Positions 26,319 to 34,683 of a stretch of DNA of 64,000 bases are shown piece by piece. The DNA comes from Anaerolineae bacterium (lineage in GTDB: Bacteria > Chloroflexota > Anaerolineae > Anaerolineales > UBA11579): assembly GCA_004297445.1 (NCBI GenBank), contig SCUK01000037.1:1-64000 (forward strand), given 5' to 3'. The notes beneath the pieces were generated by a model that did no database searches, was not told the origin of the DNA, and saw nothing but the letters and a program-made list of their open reading frames with translations. The translations under genes were made by a program, and so were the position numbers. How positions within the stretch are numbered: the stretch's first letter is position 1; each line of letters opens with the position of its first letter.

Positions 26319-27718
26319 TATGAATCAGGCAATTGGGGCCTGTCCACCAGCCAGACCCGCATCGGCCCCTTGCCCTTTACTTCAATCACACCGCGTTCGC
26401 GCAACGCATATTTTCCGACGAGGCGTTCGCGAGTGGCTTCGGTGATTTGAATTTCGCTCTGAATGCCCTGCGATTCCATGCGGGCGGCCACGTTTACAGT
26501 ATCTCCCCAGAGGTCATAAGCCAGTTTGTGCGTCCCGATGACGCCTGCCACCAGCGGCCCGCTGTGGACGCCAATGCGCACCTGCAGGCCTGTTCCGCGC
26601 TCTACATTGACCTGCGCCAGACTCTCGCGCAAGTCAAGCGCAAACTGCACGGCCATTTCTGCATGCTCGGCATTGGCTTGCGGAACACCAACGGCGGCCA
26701 TATAACCATCGCCAAGGGTCTTAATCTTTTCCGCGCCGTGCTGAGCCGCGGCGCTATCGAAGGCCTCGAAGATGCGCCCAAGCAACGAGACTGTTTCGCG
26801 GGGCGGCAGGGTGGAGGCAAGCGGGGTAAAGCCCACCAGGTCAGCGAATACCACGCTGGCTTCCTCGAACTGCTCGGCGATGATGCCCGGCTGGAATTTC
26901 AAGCGTTCCGCAATGTGGGCTGGAAAGATACTGTAGAGCAGGCCGTTGGCGCGCTGGCGTTCGTGCTCCAGCGCGACGGTCTGGGCGGCGATGAGGCGTT
27001 CCTGCTGGTAACTCTGGCGGGTCACGCGGTCCAGCACGCCGCATATCATCAAACCGGTGAAAAAGGCGACCAGTAGAATCGTCGCGTACAAAGCGGACGT
27101 GCCGATCGCGAGCTGTCCGCGCGCAGTGGCATCGAAGAGCCACCACAAGCTGAGCGCCACGTGAGTGAGGACAAGGGGCGCGGCAATAGAGAAGTGAAGC
27201 CGAAAAACGGTGAACGCAAAGTAGGCGACAATCACTATACTGGCACTTGCCACTTCAGGGGTGCCGACAAACCAGAAGAAAAGCCCCAGTACAAAGTAAC
27301 CTGCGAGAGCATTGGCCAGCGCCGCGCTGGGAACAATCCAGCGGGCCAACGAGCCAACATAGGTACTAATGAGAGAAAAGAGGATGGTTGGAAAGAGCAG
27401 GAACAGGGCCCAGGGCATGAAGTCTTTCAACCCAGCCGGCCCAACAATGAACGAGCTGATTACGATTAACGCCATTGCCCAGGCCAGCAACGATGCGACC
27501 ATGCCCGCGCGAACGAAGGGTCGTGCGATTTCACGATGCCACAGACGATAGTCCCTTTCGACCTCCGGATCAATAAATCGCAGCCCCAGTCGATTCAGCC
27601 GCAGCTGGTCGCGCAAGGTGTCGAGTTGCAGGGAAACGGTTTCCGCCCACCAACCAGAGCTAAGTGAAGCAGAGGGTGGTAATTCGGCAGAGTTGAGCAG
27701 GCTGTCAGGATTCTTCAT
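26318..27718 (-). CDS. Membrane-bound class III adenylate cyclase
   Basis: A 466-residue protein: cytoplasmic N-terminus, six hydrophobic helices (about 72-228), a short coiled linker, then a class III cyclase domain (286-460). All catalytic residues are present: metal ligands D293 (FADLVGF) and D337 (TLGDGYM), adenine-specifying K333 (EKIKT) and D402 (YDLWGD), and transition-state N409 and R413 (NVAARMES). It is therefore predicted to make cAMP. The start at MKNPDS is chosen because the upstream frame lacks conserved sequence. It lies inside the polysaccharide operon, 10 bases after the epimerase gene and overlapping the flippase. Confidence 0.92.
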   Translation of the reverse strand: MKNPDSLLNSAELPPSASLSSGWWAETVSLQLDTLRDQLRLNRLGLRFIDPEVERDYRLWHREIARPFVRAGMVASLLAWAMALIVISSFIVGPAGLKDFMPWALFLLFPTILFSLISTYVGSLARWIVPSAALANALAGYFVLGLFFWFVGTPEVASASIVIVAYFAFTVFRLHFSIAAPLVLTHVALSLWWLFDATARGQLAIGTSALYATILLVAFFTGLMICGVLDRVTRQSYQQERLIAAQTVALEHERQRANGLLYSIFPAHIAERLKFQPGIIAEQFEEASVVFADLVGFTPLASTLPPRETVSLLGRIFEAFDSAAAQHGAEKIKTLGDGYMAAVGVPQANAEHAEMAVQFALDLRESLAQVNVERGTGLQVRIGVHSGPLVAGVIGTHKLAYDLWGDTVNVAARMESQGIQSEIQITEATRERLVGKYALRERGVIEVKGKGPMRVWLVDRPQLPDS

Positions 27719-27728
27719 GGCGGAATTC

Positions 27729-28703
27729 TCAATCCGTGGCGATATCCTTCGCCCACTCGCGGTTTTCAAGATACCAGTCCACCATCTTCTGGATGCCAGC
27801 GCGCAAGCCCACTTGCGGCTCCCAGCCCAGCAGCGCGCCGGCCTTGCTGACATCGGCCCAGTTGGCGACCATGTCGGCTTTGTGGAACGGACCGAATTGA
27901 ACATTCGCTTTCTTATTGAGAATTTCTTCCAGCATACCAATCAGCGCATTGATCGAAATCTGTTCGTGGCCGCCCAGGTTAACGACCTCGTAGCCCACCG
28001 GTTTGAGCGCCTGAATGGTACCGCGAGCGATGTCATCCACGTAGGTGAAGCCGCGGGTCTGTTCGCCATCGCCATTCACCAGCACCGGCTGACCTTCGGC
28101 AATCCACTTGGCGAAGCGGAACATGCTCATGTCCGGCCGGCCGGCAGGGCCGTAAACGGTGAAGTAGCGGACGACGGTCACATCAATGCCAAAGAGGTAA
28201 TGATACGAGTGACACAGAGTCTCTGCGCCCTTCTTGCTGGCGGCATAGGGTTGCAGGGGGTGGCTGCTGTCGGCGGTTTCGGGAGTCGGGAGAGGCGCGT
28301 CGGCACCGTAGATGCTGCTGGTGGAAGCCAGTACGAATTTCCTGATGTCGTGCTGTCGGCACAACTCCAGCAGGTTGAGCGTGCCGGTCGTGTTGGTCGC
28401 CAGATAGATCCAGGGGTCTTCCAGGCTGGCGCGCACGCCAGCGCGGGCGGCGAGATTGATGACCGCGTCGTAAGGGCCCTCGGCAGCCAGCGCCAGCACA
28501 GCATCCTTGTCAGCAATGTCGAGCTGGTGAAAGATGAAGCCGTCCTGCCGGCGCAGACGCTCCAGGCGATGATGCTTCATGCGCACATCGTAGGCGTCGT
28601 TAAGATTGTCCACGCCCACGATGCTGTGACCGTCAGCCAGCAGGTAATCCGCCACGCGGGCGGCGATGAAACCGGCTGCGCCGGCCAGCAGGTAGCGGGC
28701 CAC
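27729..28703 (-). CDS. UDP-glucuronate 4-epimerase (NAD-dependent epimerase)
   Basis: A 324-residue extended SDR. The NAD loop is AGAAGFIAARVAD (one Gly replaced by Ala against the usual GFIG), followed by GVDNLNDAYDVRMKHHRL, the hallmark of glucuronate 4-epimerases (CapI/LpsL group). Catalytic S128 lies in ASTSSIYG and Y153-x3-K157 in QPYAASK. It would convert UDP-glucuronate to UDP-galacturonate. The substrate could come from the UDP-glucose dehydrogenase at 39819. Its ATG overlaps the last base of the upstream dehydrogenase stop. Confidence 0.9.
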   Translation of the reverse strand: MARYLLAGAAGFIAARVADYLLADGHSIVGVDNLNDAYDVRMKHHRLERLRRQDGFIFHQLDIADKDAVLALAAEGPYDAVINLAARAGVRASLEDPWIYLATNTTGTLNLLELCRQHDIRKFVLASTSSIYGADAPLPTPETADSSHPLQPYAASKKGAETLCHSYHYLFGIDVTVVRYFTVYGPAGRPDMSMFRFAKWIAEGQPVLVNGDGEQTRGFTYVDDIARGTIQALKPVGYEVVNLGGHEQISINALIGMLEEILNKKANVQFGPFHKADMVANWADVSKAGALLGWEPQVGLRAGIQKMVDWYLENREWAKDIATD

Positions 28704-30028
28704 TACAGCCGTTCCACCTTCGGGTTGTCCGGCGCCAGCTTGCCGTAAGCGTTGCGGGCATCGAAAATCAGGTTCGCCTTCTCCAGGATGGCGGCATAAT
28801 CGTATGCCGTGTGATTGGTCACCACCACGACGATATCGGCAACGGTTACGGCTTTATAGAGGTCGGGGGCACTCTCCATCTCCCAGCCGTCAAATTCGTG
28901 ATGGATGTGCGGCACATGCGGGTCGTGGTACTCCACCTGCGCGCCTTTTTCGCGCAGCAGGGCGATGACATCCAGCGCCGGCGATTCGCGCATGTCGTCA
29001 ATGTCCGGCTTGTAGGCCGCGCCCAGCACGAGCACTTTACTGCCATTGAGGGATTTGCTCTGGGTGTTCAGCAGGTCCTGCACGCGGCTGACGACATGGC
29101 GCGGCATATTGGTGTTGATTTCTGATGCCAGCTCAATGAAGCGGGCGGTGTAATTGAGCGATTTGAGTTTCCAGGAAAGGTACAGCGGGTCAATCGGTAT
29201 GCAGTGACCGCCCAACCCGGGGCCGGGGGTGAACTTCATAAAGCCGAAAGGTTTGGTGGCGGCGGCGTCAATCACTTCCCATACATCCACGCCCAGGCGT
29301 TCACACATCAGCGCCATTTCATTGACCAGGCCGATGTTCACCATGCGAAACGTGTTTTCCAACAGCTTCGCCATCTCGGCGACTTCAGAGGAGGAGACGC
29401 GCACGACGTTGTCAATGGCGCCATGATAGAAAGCCGCAGCGACATCCGAACAGTCGGCGGTGATGCCGCCGATGACCTTGGGCATGTTCTTGGTGGTCCA
29501 GTCTTCGCGGCCGGGGTCGACGCGCTCCGGCGAGAAGGCCAGGAAGAAATCTTTGCCGACCTTCAGGTCGCTGCCTTCGGTAAGTTTGGTGAGCATAAGC
29601 TCGCGCGTGGTGCCGGGGTAGGTGGTGCTTTCCAGCACGATGACCATGCCGGCGTGCAGGTATTTCTTCAATTCTTCGGTGGCCGAGACGATGAAGGTGA
29701 GGTCCGGATCGCCGGTTTTGCGCAGCGGGGTCGGCACACAAATCGAGACGGCATCGGCCTCGGCGAGGTTGGCGAAGTCTGCGGTGGGGCGCAGTTTGCC
29801 GGACTTGACCAGCTTGGTGACGATTTCGGTGGAGACATCGCCAATATACGACTGGCCCTTTTCCAAGGCGTCAATCTTGCGGCGGTCGGGGTCAATGCCG
29901 ATGACTTCGTAACCGGCCTCGCCAAACACGGTGGCAAGCGGCAAGCCAACATAGCCCTGGCCGAGGATGGCGATTTTGGCGGTCTTGTCTGCAATTTTTT
30001 TCAGGAGTGTATCTTTGGTTGTGGGCAT
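28703..30028 (-). CDS. UDP-N-acetyl-D-glucosamine 6-dehydrogenase type (WbpA/TviB family)
   Basis: A 441-residue nucleotide-sugar dehydrogenase. The Rossmann loop is AILGQGYVGLPLATVF and the catalytic thiol C276 sits in PGPGLGGHCIPIDP, the form typical of WbpA/WecC rather than Ugd (GGSCFPKD). It oxidises C6 of a UDP-N-acetylhexosamine to the uronic acid. It is the first gene of the polysaccharide operon, six bases after the uracil-DNA glycosylase gene. The downstream AsnB could amidate its product. Exact hexosamine epimer not determinable. Confidence 0.9.
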   Translation of the reverse strand: MPTTKDTLLKKIADKTAKIAILGQGYVGLPLATVFGEAGYEVIGIDPDRRKIDALEKGQSYIGDVSTEIVTKLVKSGKLRPTADFANLAEADAVSICVPTPLRKTGDPDLTFIVSATEELKKYLHAGMVIVLESTTYPGTTRELMLTKLTEGSDLKVGKDFFLAFSPERVDPGREDWTTKNMPKVIGGITADCSDVAAAFYHGAIDNVVRVSSSEVAEMAKLLENTFRMVNIGLVNEMALMCERLGVDVWEVIDAAATKPFGFMKFTPGPGLGGHCIPIDPLYLSWKLKSLNYTARFIELASEINTNMPRHVVSRVQDLLNTQSKSLNGSKVLVLGAAYKPDIDDMRESPALDVIALLREKGAQVEYHDPHVPHIHHEFDGWEMESAPDLYKAVTVADIVVVVTNHTAYDYAAILEKANLIFDARNAYGKLAPDNPKVERL

Positions 30029-30034
30029 GGGTCC

Positions 30035-30667
30035 TCAGAACAGGCTCAACTGCTTTGGCTCTTCCTTCGGGCTGTCAGTTGGCGATGGCTGCGCGGCTTC
30101 GGGCGTCGCAGCGGCAGCGCGGATGAGCGCCGGCAGTTTGGCGAAATCGGCTTCGACGGTGGGGCGCAGTGATGCTTGGTGCAGCGCGGCGGCCGGGTGG
30201 AAAAACGGCACCACCAACCGCCCGTTAACGGTTACGGGCTGTCCATGCGCGCTGCTAATCTTGGCATGGGGCAGAAATCTGTTCATTGAAAAGCGTCCGA
30301 GGGTGACAATGACCTTTGGATTGATGGCCTTAATCTGGCGCTCCAGATAGGGGTCGCAGGCAGACAGTTCTGCAGGCAGAGGGTCACGGTTTCCGGGCGG
30401 GCGGCATTTTACCACGTTCGCAATAAACACCTGCTCGCGCCCCAGACCGATGCCCGCCAATAGTTCATCCAGAAATTTTCCGGCGGCCCCCACGAAAGGC
30501 AGGCCCTGTTCATTTTCATGAAAGCCGGGTCCCTCACCGATGAACATAATCTCGGCATCCGCCGGGCCGGAACCGGGCACTGCATTCTTGCGGCCGTGGT
30601 GCAGCGGACAAAGGGTGCAGGCGGCGGTTTCCTGGGCAACCTGCTGTAAGATTTCGGCGGGGTTCAT
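30035..30667 (-). CDS. Uracil-DNA glycosylase, family 4 ([4Fe-4S])
   Basis: A 210-residue UDGa-type DNA-repair enzyme. Four cysteines C17, C20, C88 and C104 match the iron-sulfur ligands. Motif A GEGPGFHENEQGLPFVGAAG (44-63) and the C-terminal FFHPAAAL (motif with catalytic-loop His) are present. The last 35 residues (after AALIRAAAAT) are a Pro/Ser/Glu-rich tail ending KQLSLF, a form reminiscent of sliding-clamp-binding QLxLF peptides. It lies between rimI and the polysaccharide operon. Confidence 0.93.
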   Translation of the reverse strand: MNPAEILQQVAQETAACTLCPLHHGRKNAVPGSGPADAEIMFIGEGPGFHENEQGLPFVGAAGKFLDELLAGIGLGREQVFIANVVKCRPPGNRDPLPAELSACDPYLERQIKAINPKVIVTLGRFSMNRFLPHAKISSAHGQPVTVNGRLVVPFFHPAAALHQASLRPTVEADFAKLPALIRAAAATPEAAQPSPTDSPKEEPKQLSLF

Positions 30668-30721
30668 GCGATGCCTCCCGTGGGATTCTATGCCTCAAGA
30701 CTCGCAAAGTGTATCAGGTTG

Positions 30722-31216
30722 TTACGCGGCGCACAGCCGTTCCAGCGCAGCCGCGTCCAGCGGGTTCAGGTCCATCAGCAAGGCATCCTCGCCGTTGTCC
30801 TGATAATACGCCTTGCGACGGCCGACTTCCACAAACCCGAAGCGCTGGTAGAGCCGCAATGCGGCTTCATTGCTGGGGCGCACTTCCAGCGCGGCGGAGA
30901 CAGCGCCCTGCGCGGCCAGCGCCTGCAGTGCGGCGCACACCAGACGGGCGGCAATGCCACGGCCGCGCAGTTCCGGTTCCACCGCAATCGTCGCAATGTG
31001 GGCTTCATCCACCAGCAACCAGACGACGATGGCGCCCACGACAAGCCCGTCCAGTTCCGCGACCCATTGATGCGAGGCTTCGTTCTCAGTCACTTCAAAT
31101 TCAAAACTGCGACGCGGCCAGGGGCTGGCAAATGAACGCTGGTCCAGTTCAAAAACAGCGTCGACATCCGCAGTGGTCATGCGGCGCAGGGTGACCGCCG
31201 GGGCGCGGCTGTTCAT
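30722..31216 (-). CDS. rimI: Ribosomal protein S18-alanine N-acetyltransferase
   Basis: A 164-residue GNAT protein. It has the RimI-type start RRMTTADVDAVFELDQRSFASPWP, substrate-loop residues in ENEASHQWVAELDG, the acetyl-CoA motif PELRGRGIAARLVCAAL (RxxGxA) and C-terminal EVRPSNEAALRLYQRFGF. It overlaps tsaB by four bases. tsaE-tsaB-rimI is a widely conserved cluster, which supports RimI over a generic acetyltransferase. Confidence 0.92.
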   Translation of the reverse strand: MNSRAPAVTLRRMTTADVDAVFELDQRSFASPWPRRSFEFEVTENEASHQWVAELDGLVVGAIVVWLLVDEAHIATIAVEPELRGRGIAARLVCAALQALAAQGAVSAALEVRPSNEAALRLYQRFGFVEVGRRKAYYQDNGEDALLMDLNPLDAAALERLCAA

Positions 31217-31881
31217 GCGGGCAGGTCCTCATTGGTGCGGATGTAGACCGGAGCCAATGTTGCGGGGTCATCGGTGTGGCCGGCTTGCCAGCGCTCCCAG
31301 GCCAGTTCCGCCAGGTGGCCGGCGCGGCGCAGGCTGGCCGCGGGGGAAACCAGCAATACATTCTTGCGCTTGCGGCTCAGCAGTTTGCGCGTGTCTTCAT
31401 CGAGGTCGCCGCATACGCGTGTCGGGGTGCGGATTTCTTTGCTTAAGTCTTCGGGCGTGAGCAGTTGCGGCGAGCCATCAGCGACCCAACGGCCTTCGCC
31501 GGGGATGTACCAGGCGACGGCGAGACGGCCGCGACCGGCTTCGATGACGGCGGCGAGACGTTCTTCCCCGCCCAATGGTTGGGCATGGGCCAGGATGTCA
31601 TGCGTGGGAATGCCTACCAGCGGTAAGTGGCGCGCCAGCGCCAGCCCCTTGGCAAATGCGACGCCGATACGCAGGCCGGTGAACGAGCCCGGGCCCAGCG
31701 CCACGGCGACGGCGCGCAGGTCGCCCAGCCCGGCGGTGCCGGCCAGGGCGCGTTCGACGGCGGGAGCAAGGTCCACGGTGTGGCGTGAGGGACTGGCGAG
31801 CGTGACTTCGTGCAGCACCTGCGCGCCGTCATAGAGGGCGAGGCCCACCCGGCGGGTGGCGGTGTCTATCGCCAACAGCAT
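31213..31881 (-). CDS. tsaB: tRNA N6-threonylcarbamoyladenosine protein TsaB
   Basis: A 222-residue ASKHA-fold protein, partner of TsaD in t6A37 synthesis. It starts [16 protein letters not shown] and has LGPGSFTGLRIGVAFAKGLA (96-115), the TsaB signature. The start at 31881 is fixed by similarity and by a one-base overlap with the tsaE stop. The C-terminal half is less conserved, as usual. tsaD and tsaC are not in the window. Confidence 0.93.
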   Translation of the reverse strand: MLLAIDTATRRVGLALYDGAQVLHEVTLASPSRHTVDLAPAVERALAGTAGLGDLRAVAVALGPGSFTGLRIGVAFAKGLALARHLPLVGIPTHDILAHAQPLGGEERLAAVIEAGRGRLAVAWYIPGEGRWVADGSPQLLTPEDLSKEIRTPTRVCGDLDEDTRKLLSRKRKNVLLVSPAASLRRAGHLAELAWERWQAGHTDDPATLAPVYIRTNEDLPA

Positions 31882-32378
31882 CAGGGCACCCCGAACATGG
31901 CGGTTTGCAGCGATTCGAGGATGGCCAGCGGGCGTTTGCCCTGGGCGGTGAAGACAATCTGGCGATGCTCTTCTTCGATCCAGTCCATGCGAATGTTGAG
32001 CCGGTCCGGCGGCAATGCAGCGGCGATGCGTGGGGCCCACTCGGCCACCAGCGGCCCGCCGGAGAGCAGTTCATCGAGGTCCAGCGCTTCGGCTTCCGCA
32101 GGGCCGGAAAGACGGTAGGCATCCAGGTGCGCCAGGCGTTGGCCATCCGGGCGGGAGTAGACGTTGACCAGTACAAAGGTCGGGCTGGTGACCGAATCAG
32201 GCGAGCCCCAGCCCGCGGCCAGCCCCTGCACGAAGGTAGTCTTGCCGGCCCCCAGGTCACCGGCCAGCGCCAGCACATCGCCGCGTTCCAGCAGTGCGCC
32301 GAGACGCATGCCCACCCGGCGGGTTTGCTCGGCACTACGGCTGAAAAATTCGAACGAGTTGGGGTCAAGAATCGGCAT
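31881..32378 (-). CDS. tsaE: tRNA threonylcarbamoyladenosine ATPase TsaE
   Basis: A 165-residue P-loop ATPase that supports TsaB-TsaD. Walker A is [17 protein letters not shown] (41-57), followed by [12 protein letters not shown] and HLDAYRL, both family signatures; the LVAEWAPR motif (Walker B-like glutamate region) follows. Start [12 protein letters not shown] at 32378 gives the normal length. It stops inside the first codon of tsaB. Confidence 0.94.
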   Translation of the reverse strand: MPILDPNSFEFFSRSAEQTRRVGMRLGALLERGDVLALAGDLGAGKTTFVQGLAAGWGSPDSVTSPTFVLVNVYSRPDGQRLAHLDAYRLSGPAEAEALDLDELLSGGPLVAEWAPRIAAALPPDRLNIRMDWIEEEHRQIVFTAQGKRPLAILESLQTAMFGVP

Positions 32379-32394
32379 GGCGACTGAATTATAA

Positions 32395-32430
32395 CTGCCG
32401 CGGCACAACGGGCTGAATCCCGCGGTCTCA
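32395..32430. repeat. Palindromic GGGCTGAA-type repeat, diverged copy
   Basis: The segment around ACGGGCTGAATCCCGCGG resembles the GGGCTGAAGCCC repeats at 32817-32847 and 38488-38518 and forms a GC-rich dyad. It overlaps the stop codon of the NUDIX-hotdog gene (32428-32430). Confidence 0.45.
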
Positions 32431-33288
32431 GCCAGCGCGTGCCCGTTTGAGGAAGCGCTCCACGTCAATAATGAAGCGCTCGTGCTGTCCCTGGCCGATG
32501 AGGACTTCACCGTATCGGCATTCCACAGCGAGCTGAACGCGGTTGCCATCCACTCGCTCCACTGCGGCGCGGGCGCTGACCTGCGCGCCCAATGGCGCGG
32601 CAGCCAGGTGACGCACATCGACGCGGGTGCCGACGCTGGAATATCCCTCCGGCAGGTGTTCGTCCAGCAGGGTGCGAGCGGCGATTTCCATGAACAGAAT
32701 CATGGATGGGGTCGCAAGTACCTTGACCGCGCCGCTGCCGAGATGGGCGGCAGTGCGCTCTTCGCCGACCTCGAAGGTCAGGGTCTTTTTAAGGCCAGGC
32801 GAAATAAGGCCATCCGCAGGGGCAGCGGGCTGAAGCCCGCTGTCTGCATGGCTGTTATTTTCCCAGCCGTAAAAGTCGAAGGGGACACGGTTGAGGTAAT
32901 TGCCAATCGCCCGGCGCACATAAGGAATAACGTTTTCCGGCAGGGCATCCAATGGGAACCAGCGCAGGTCGTCGCACTTGTCCGGCTCGGCGTTGTGCGG
33001 CTCGCCCTGCCACTGGTCGGCGAGGACGAAGAAATCAATACGCTCGTCATCCGAGCGGCGGTGCATTACTCCCACGACTTCCAGTTCTGCGGGAGAAAGT
33101 GAAAGGCCAACCTCTTCCTTCGCTTCGCGGGCGGCGGCGACCAGCACCGGTTCACCGCCTTCCAGATGGCCGGCCGGGACGGAGTACTTACCGTCTTCGT
33201 AGCCGGTGTTGGCGCGGCGCAGCAGGAGAATGTGGCTGGCGCGGACAAAAAACAGGTGAACGGCAGAACGAAGCATGAAGCGGGACAT
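32428..33288 (-). CDS. NUDIX hydrolase fused to FlK-like hotdog thioesterase domain
   Basis: A 286-residue two-domain protein. Residues 1-142 are a NUDIX domain with a complete box (GHLEGGEPVLVAAAREAKEE, then VGL; residues 40-62), so a nucleotide or similar diphosphate is hydrolysed. Residues 160-286 are a hotdog fold starting LISPGLKKTLTFEVGEERTA, with the pattern ATPSMILFMEIAA and GTRVDVRHLAAAPLG of fluoroacetyl-CoA thioesterase-like proteins. Residues 148-157 (ADSGLQPAAP) are encoded exactly by the palindromic repeat at 32817-32847, so the fusion joint is repeat DNA. The gene precedes tsaE by 49 bases. Whether the product is one polypeptide in vivo is untested. Confidence 0.85.
   Translation of the reverse strand: MSRFMLRSAVHLFFVRASHILLLRRANTGYEDGKYSVPAGHLEGGEPVLVAAAREAKEEVGLSLSPAELEVVGVMHRRSDDERIDFFVLADQWQGEPHNAEPDKCDDLRWFPLDALPENVIPYVRRAIGNYLNRVPFDFYGWENNSHADSGLQPAAPADGLISPGLKKTLTFEVGEERTAAHLGSGAVKVLATPSMILFMEIAARTLLDEHLPEGYSSVGTRVDVRHLAAAPLGAQVSARAAVERVDGNRVQLAVECRYGEVLIGQGQHERFIIDVERFLKRARAG
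32817..32847. repeat. 31-bp palindromic repeat (GGGCTGAAGCCC core) inside a coding region
   Basis: The core AGCGGGCTGAAGCCCGCT is near-palindromic. The 31-base unit matches 38488-38518 at 29 positions. Here it lies in frame inside the NUDIX-hotdog gene and encodes its interdomain linker. Confidence 0.8.
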
Positions 33289-33315
33289 GCGGCGATTCTA
33301 CCAAGCGCGGCAACT

Positions 33316-33368
33316 AGTGTTCCGTCCAACATGAAGCTATTCGTCGAGATGGTTGTGGACGGAACACT
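33316..33368. repeat. Perfect hairpin 1 of a tandem pair
   Basis: Arms AGTGTTCCGTCCA (33316-33328) and TGGACGGAACACT (33356-33368) are perfectly complementary, with a 27-base loop and an extra CAAC/GTTG-like extension. It lies in the 233-base gap upstream of the small ORF at 33522 and is followed three bases later by a second hairpin of similar design. Confidence 0.8.
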
Positions 33369-33371
33369 TTA

Positions 33372-33421
33372 AGCATTGTCCAGGCATAGATTTCAGTCTA
33401 CTTTTGAGCCTGGACAATGCT
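33372..33421. repeat. Perfect hairpin 2 of a tandem pair
   Basis: Arms AGCATTGTCCAGGC (33372-33385) and GCCTGGACAATGCT (33408-33421) form 14 perfect pairs around a 22-base loop. Outer ends of the pair of hairpins are flanked by CTAG (33314-33317 and 33420 onward). Downstream are GGGGTACATGACCCC and a second CATGACCC copy. The rest of the gap shows no gene. Confidence 0.8.
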
Positions 33422-33521
33422 CTAGTACCGGGGTACATGACCCCAGCGGGGGAGTGCATGACCCACCCGGACACCTTACAATTTTGTCAGGTCGAAAATA
33501 TTGTGCTGGAGGCTGGCTGCC

Positions 33522-33773
33522 ATGGCAAAAGGAACACCGCTTAATCGCACCTGGATCTGTGTACTGATAGACGGCTCGATCGTAATTGACTGGGGCAACG
33601 GGAAAGCCCAGGACATGTACAGCGGCGCATACCGCCCCTTCCGCGAGGGAGAGTTCAGCCATGTGGCCACCGACCGCGAACTGGACCAACTGAAACGCGC
33701 CGGGCTGGTAACCGGCTACACGAACCGGCAAGCGTACATCACTGCCCTGCCGGAAGGCGCGAGTATTGATTAG
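33522..33773 (+). CDS. Small hypothetical protein, 83 aa
   Basis: An 83-residue soluble protein starting MAKGTPLNRTWICVL with a GGAGG box about 8 bases upstream. Predicted to be a short beta-rich domain (CVLIDGSIVIDWGNGKAQ) followed by a helix (VATDRELDQLKRAGLV) and a final strand. I recognise no family. It is preceded by the tandem hairpins and followed by the strong terminator at 33815-33852, so it may be transcribed alone. Confidence 0.65.
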   Translation: MAKGTPLNRTWICVLIDGSIVIDWGNGKAQDMYSGAYRPFREGEFSHVATDRELDQLKRAGLVTGYTNRQAYITALPEGASID

Positions 33774-33814
33774 CGTTCATTCTGCTTTCTGAGGCGGAGA
33801 GCAGGCTGACCTCC

Positions 33815-33852
33815 AAACGGTGAGCGCCGGGTATACCCGGCGCTCACCGTTT
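33815..33852 (+). terminator. Perfect 38-bp palindromic terminator
   Basis: Positions 33815-33852 are a perfect palindrome (AAACGGTGAGCGCCGGGT and its complement meeting at GTATAC), giving an 18-bp or longer stem with almost no loop, and end in TTTT. It lies 42 bases after the small ORF's stop and would work in both directions. Confidence 0.85.
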
Positions 33853-33897
33853 TCAATTACAATCCTGGTGAACTATCGTTCAGTGAGGGAGAACAGC

Positions 33898-34683
33898 ATG
33901 AAGAAAACAGGCAGCCTGCTCTTGTGCATGGCAGCAATGGTTGTGTCTTCGTTGGCGTGCCAGGCGAGCCCGGCAAACTGGTTCGCGACGCCCACGCCAA
34001 CACCAACCAACACACCCACCATCACACCCACCCCAACGATCACCCCCACGCCCATTCCAACGGATACGCCGACGGCGACGCCCAGCCCAACGCCGTTGCC
34101 AGCAGTCGAGTTGATTGAACAGGATCAAGGGACCCAGTTCATTGACAATGAGAACGGCTTCCGGATTCAACTTTCCTCGCTCTGGATCATGACCGCCGGT
34201 TCAGATTTTGGTGAACTGGCCCTTGAAGCGATGGATGAGTTAAACCTTTCGGAAGAGATGCTGGCGGCGGTGGAGAACCTGGACCCGGATCTGTACCGCG
34301 CAGTTGGAATCTATGCCGACCCCGACATGCTCAAGGGAAGTGGCCCGCCGAACCTGAATGTCACGTTTTCGGAGGAGGCCGGGCTAACCAGTGTGCCCAT
34401 GGACTTCCTGCTTAGCGTGTTCGAAGGACTCATGCCCGAATTGCTGCCCGGGCTTGTGGTTAACACTACCCAGGTCTACGAATCTGAATCCGGACTCGAG
34501 TTTGGAATTCTCGAATCATCCTATAGTCCGGAGGGTCCCGGCAAGACGCTTAACCAGTCCATCGCCCTCTTGCAGACACCGGATGGCCTGATTACCATTA
34601 CGGTCACGTATGACCCTTCGATAACCGAGGCTATGCGGCCCATCGTGCTCGAACTCCTGGATGGTGTAGAACTGACAGACTGA
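33898..34683 (+). CDS. Lipoprotein with Thr-Pro linker
   Basis: A 261-residue exported lipoprotein. The start MKKTGSLLLCMAAMVVSS leads to the lipobox SLAC (C at about 21), followed by a 40-residue (T-P-T)-type linker before the folded domain at about residue 70. The domain begins GTQFIDNENGFRIQLSS and ends with ITVTYDPSITEAMRPIVLELLDG, the layout of small surface proteins with a PsbP/DUF1795-like fold, although I cannot confirm that family. The Thr-Pro linker is common in Chloroflexota surface proteins. Confidence 0.75.
   Translation: MKKTGSLLLCMAAMVVSSLACQASPANWFATPTPTPTNTPTITPTPTITPTPIPTDTPTATPSPTPLPAVELIEQDQGTQFIDNENGFRIQLSSLWIMTAGSDFGELALEAMDELNLSEEMLAAVENLDPDLYRAVGIYADPDMLKGSGPPNLNVTFSEEAGLTSVPMDFLLSVFEGLMPELLPGLVVNTTQVYESESGLEFGILESSYSPEGPGKTLNQSIALLQTPDGLITITVTYDPSITEAMRPIVLELLDGVELTD

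Noticed and set aside
32428-33288. Two separate genes joined by a sequencing error
   Set aside because: The frame is open throughout and the joint is an exact copy of a repeat found elsewhere, so an insertion explains it better.
33316-33421. Insertion sequence
   Set aside because: There is no transposase frame; at most a non-autonomous element is present.
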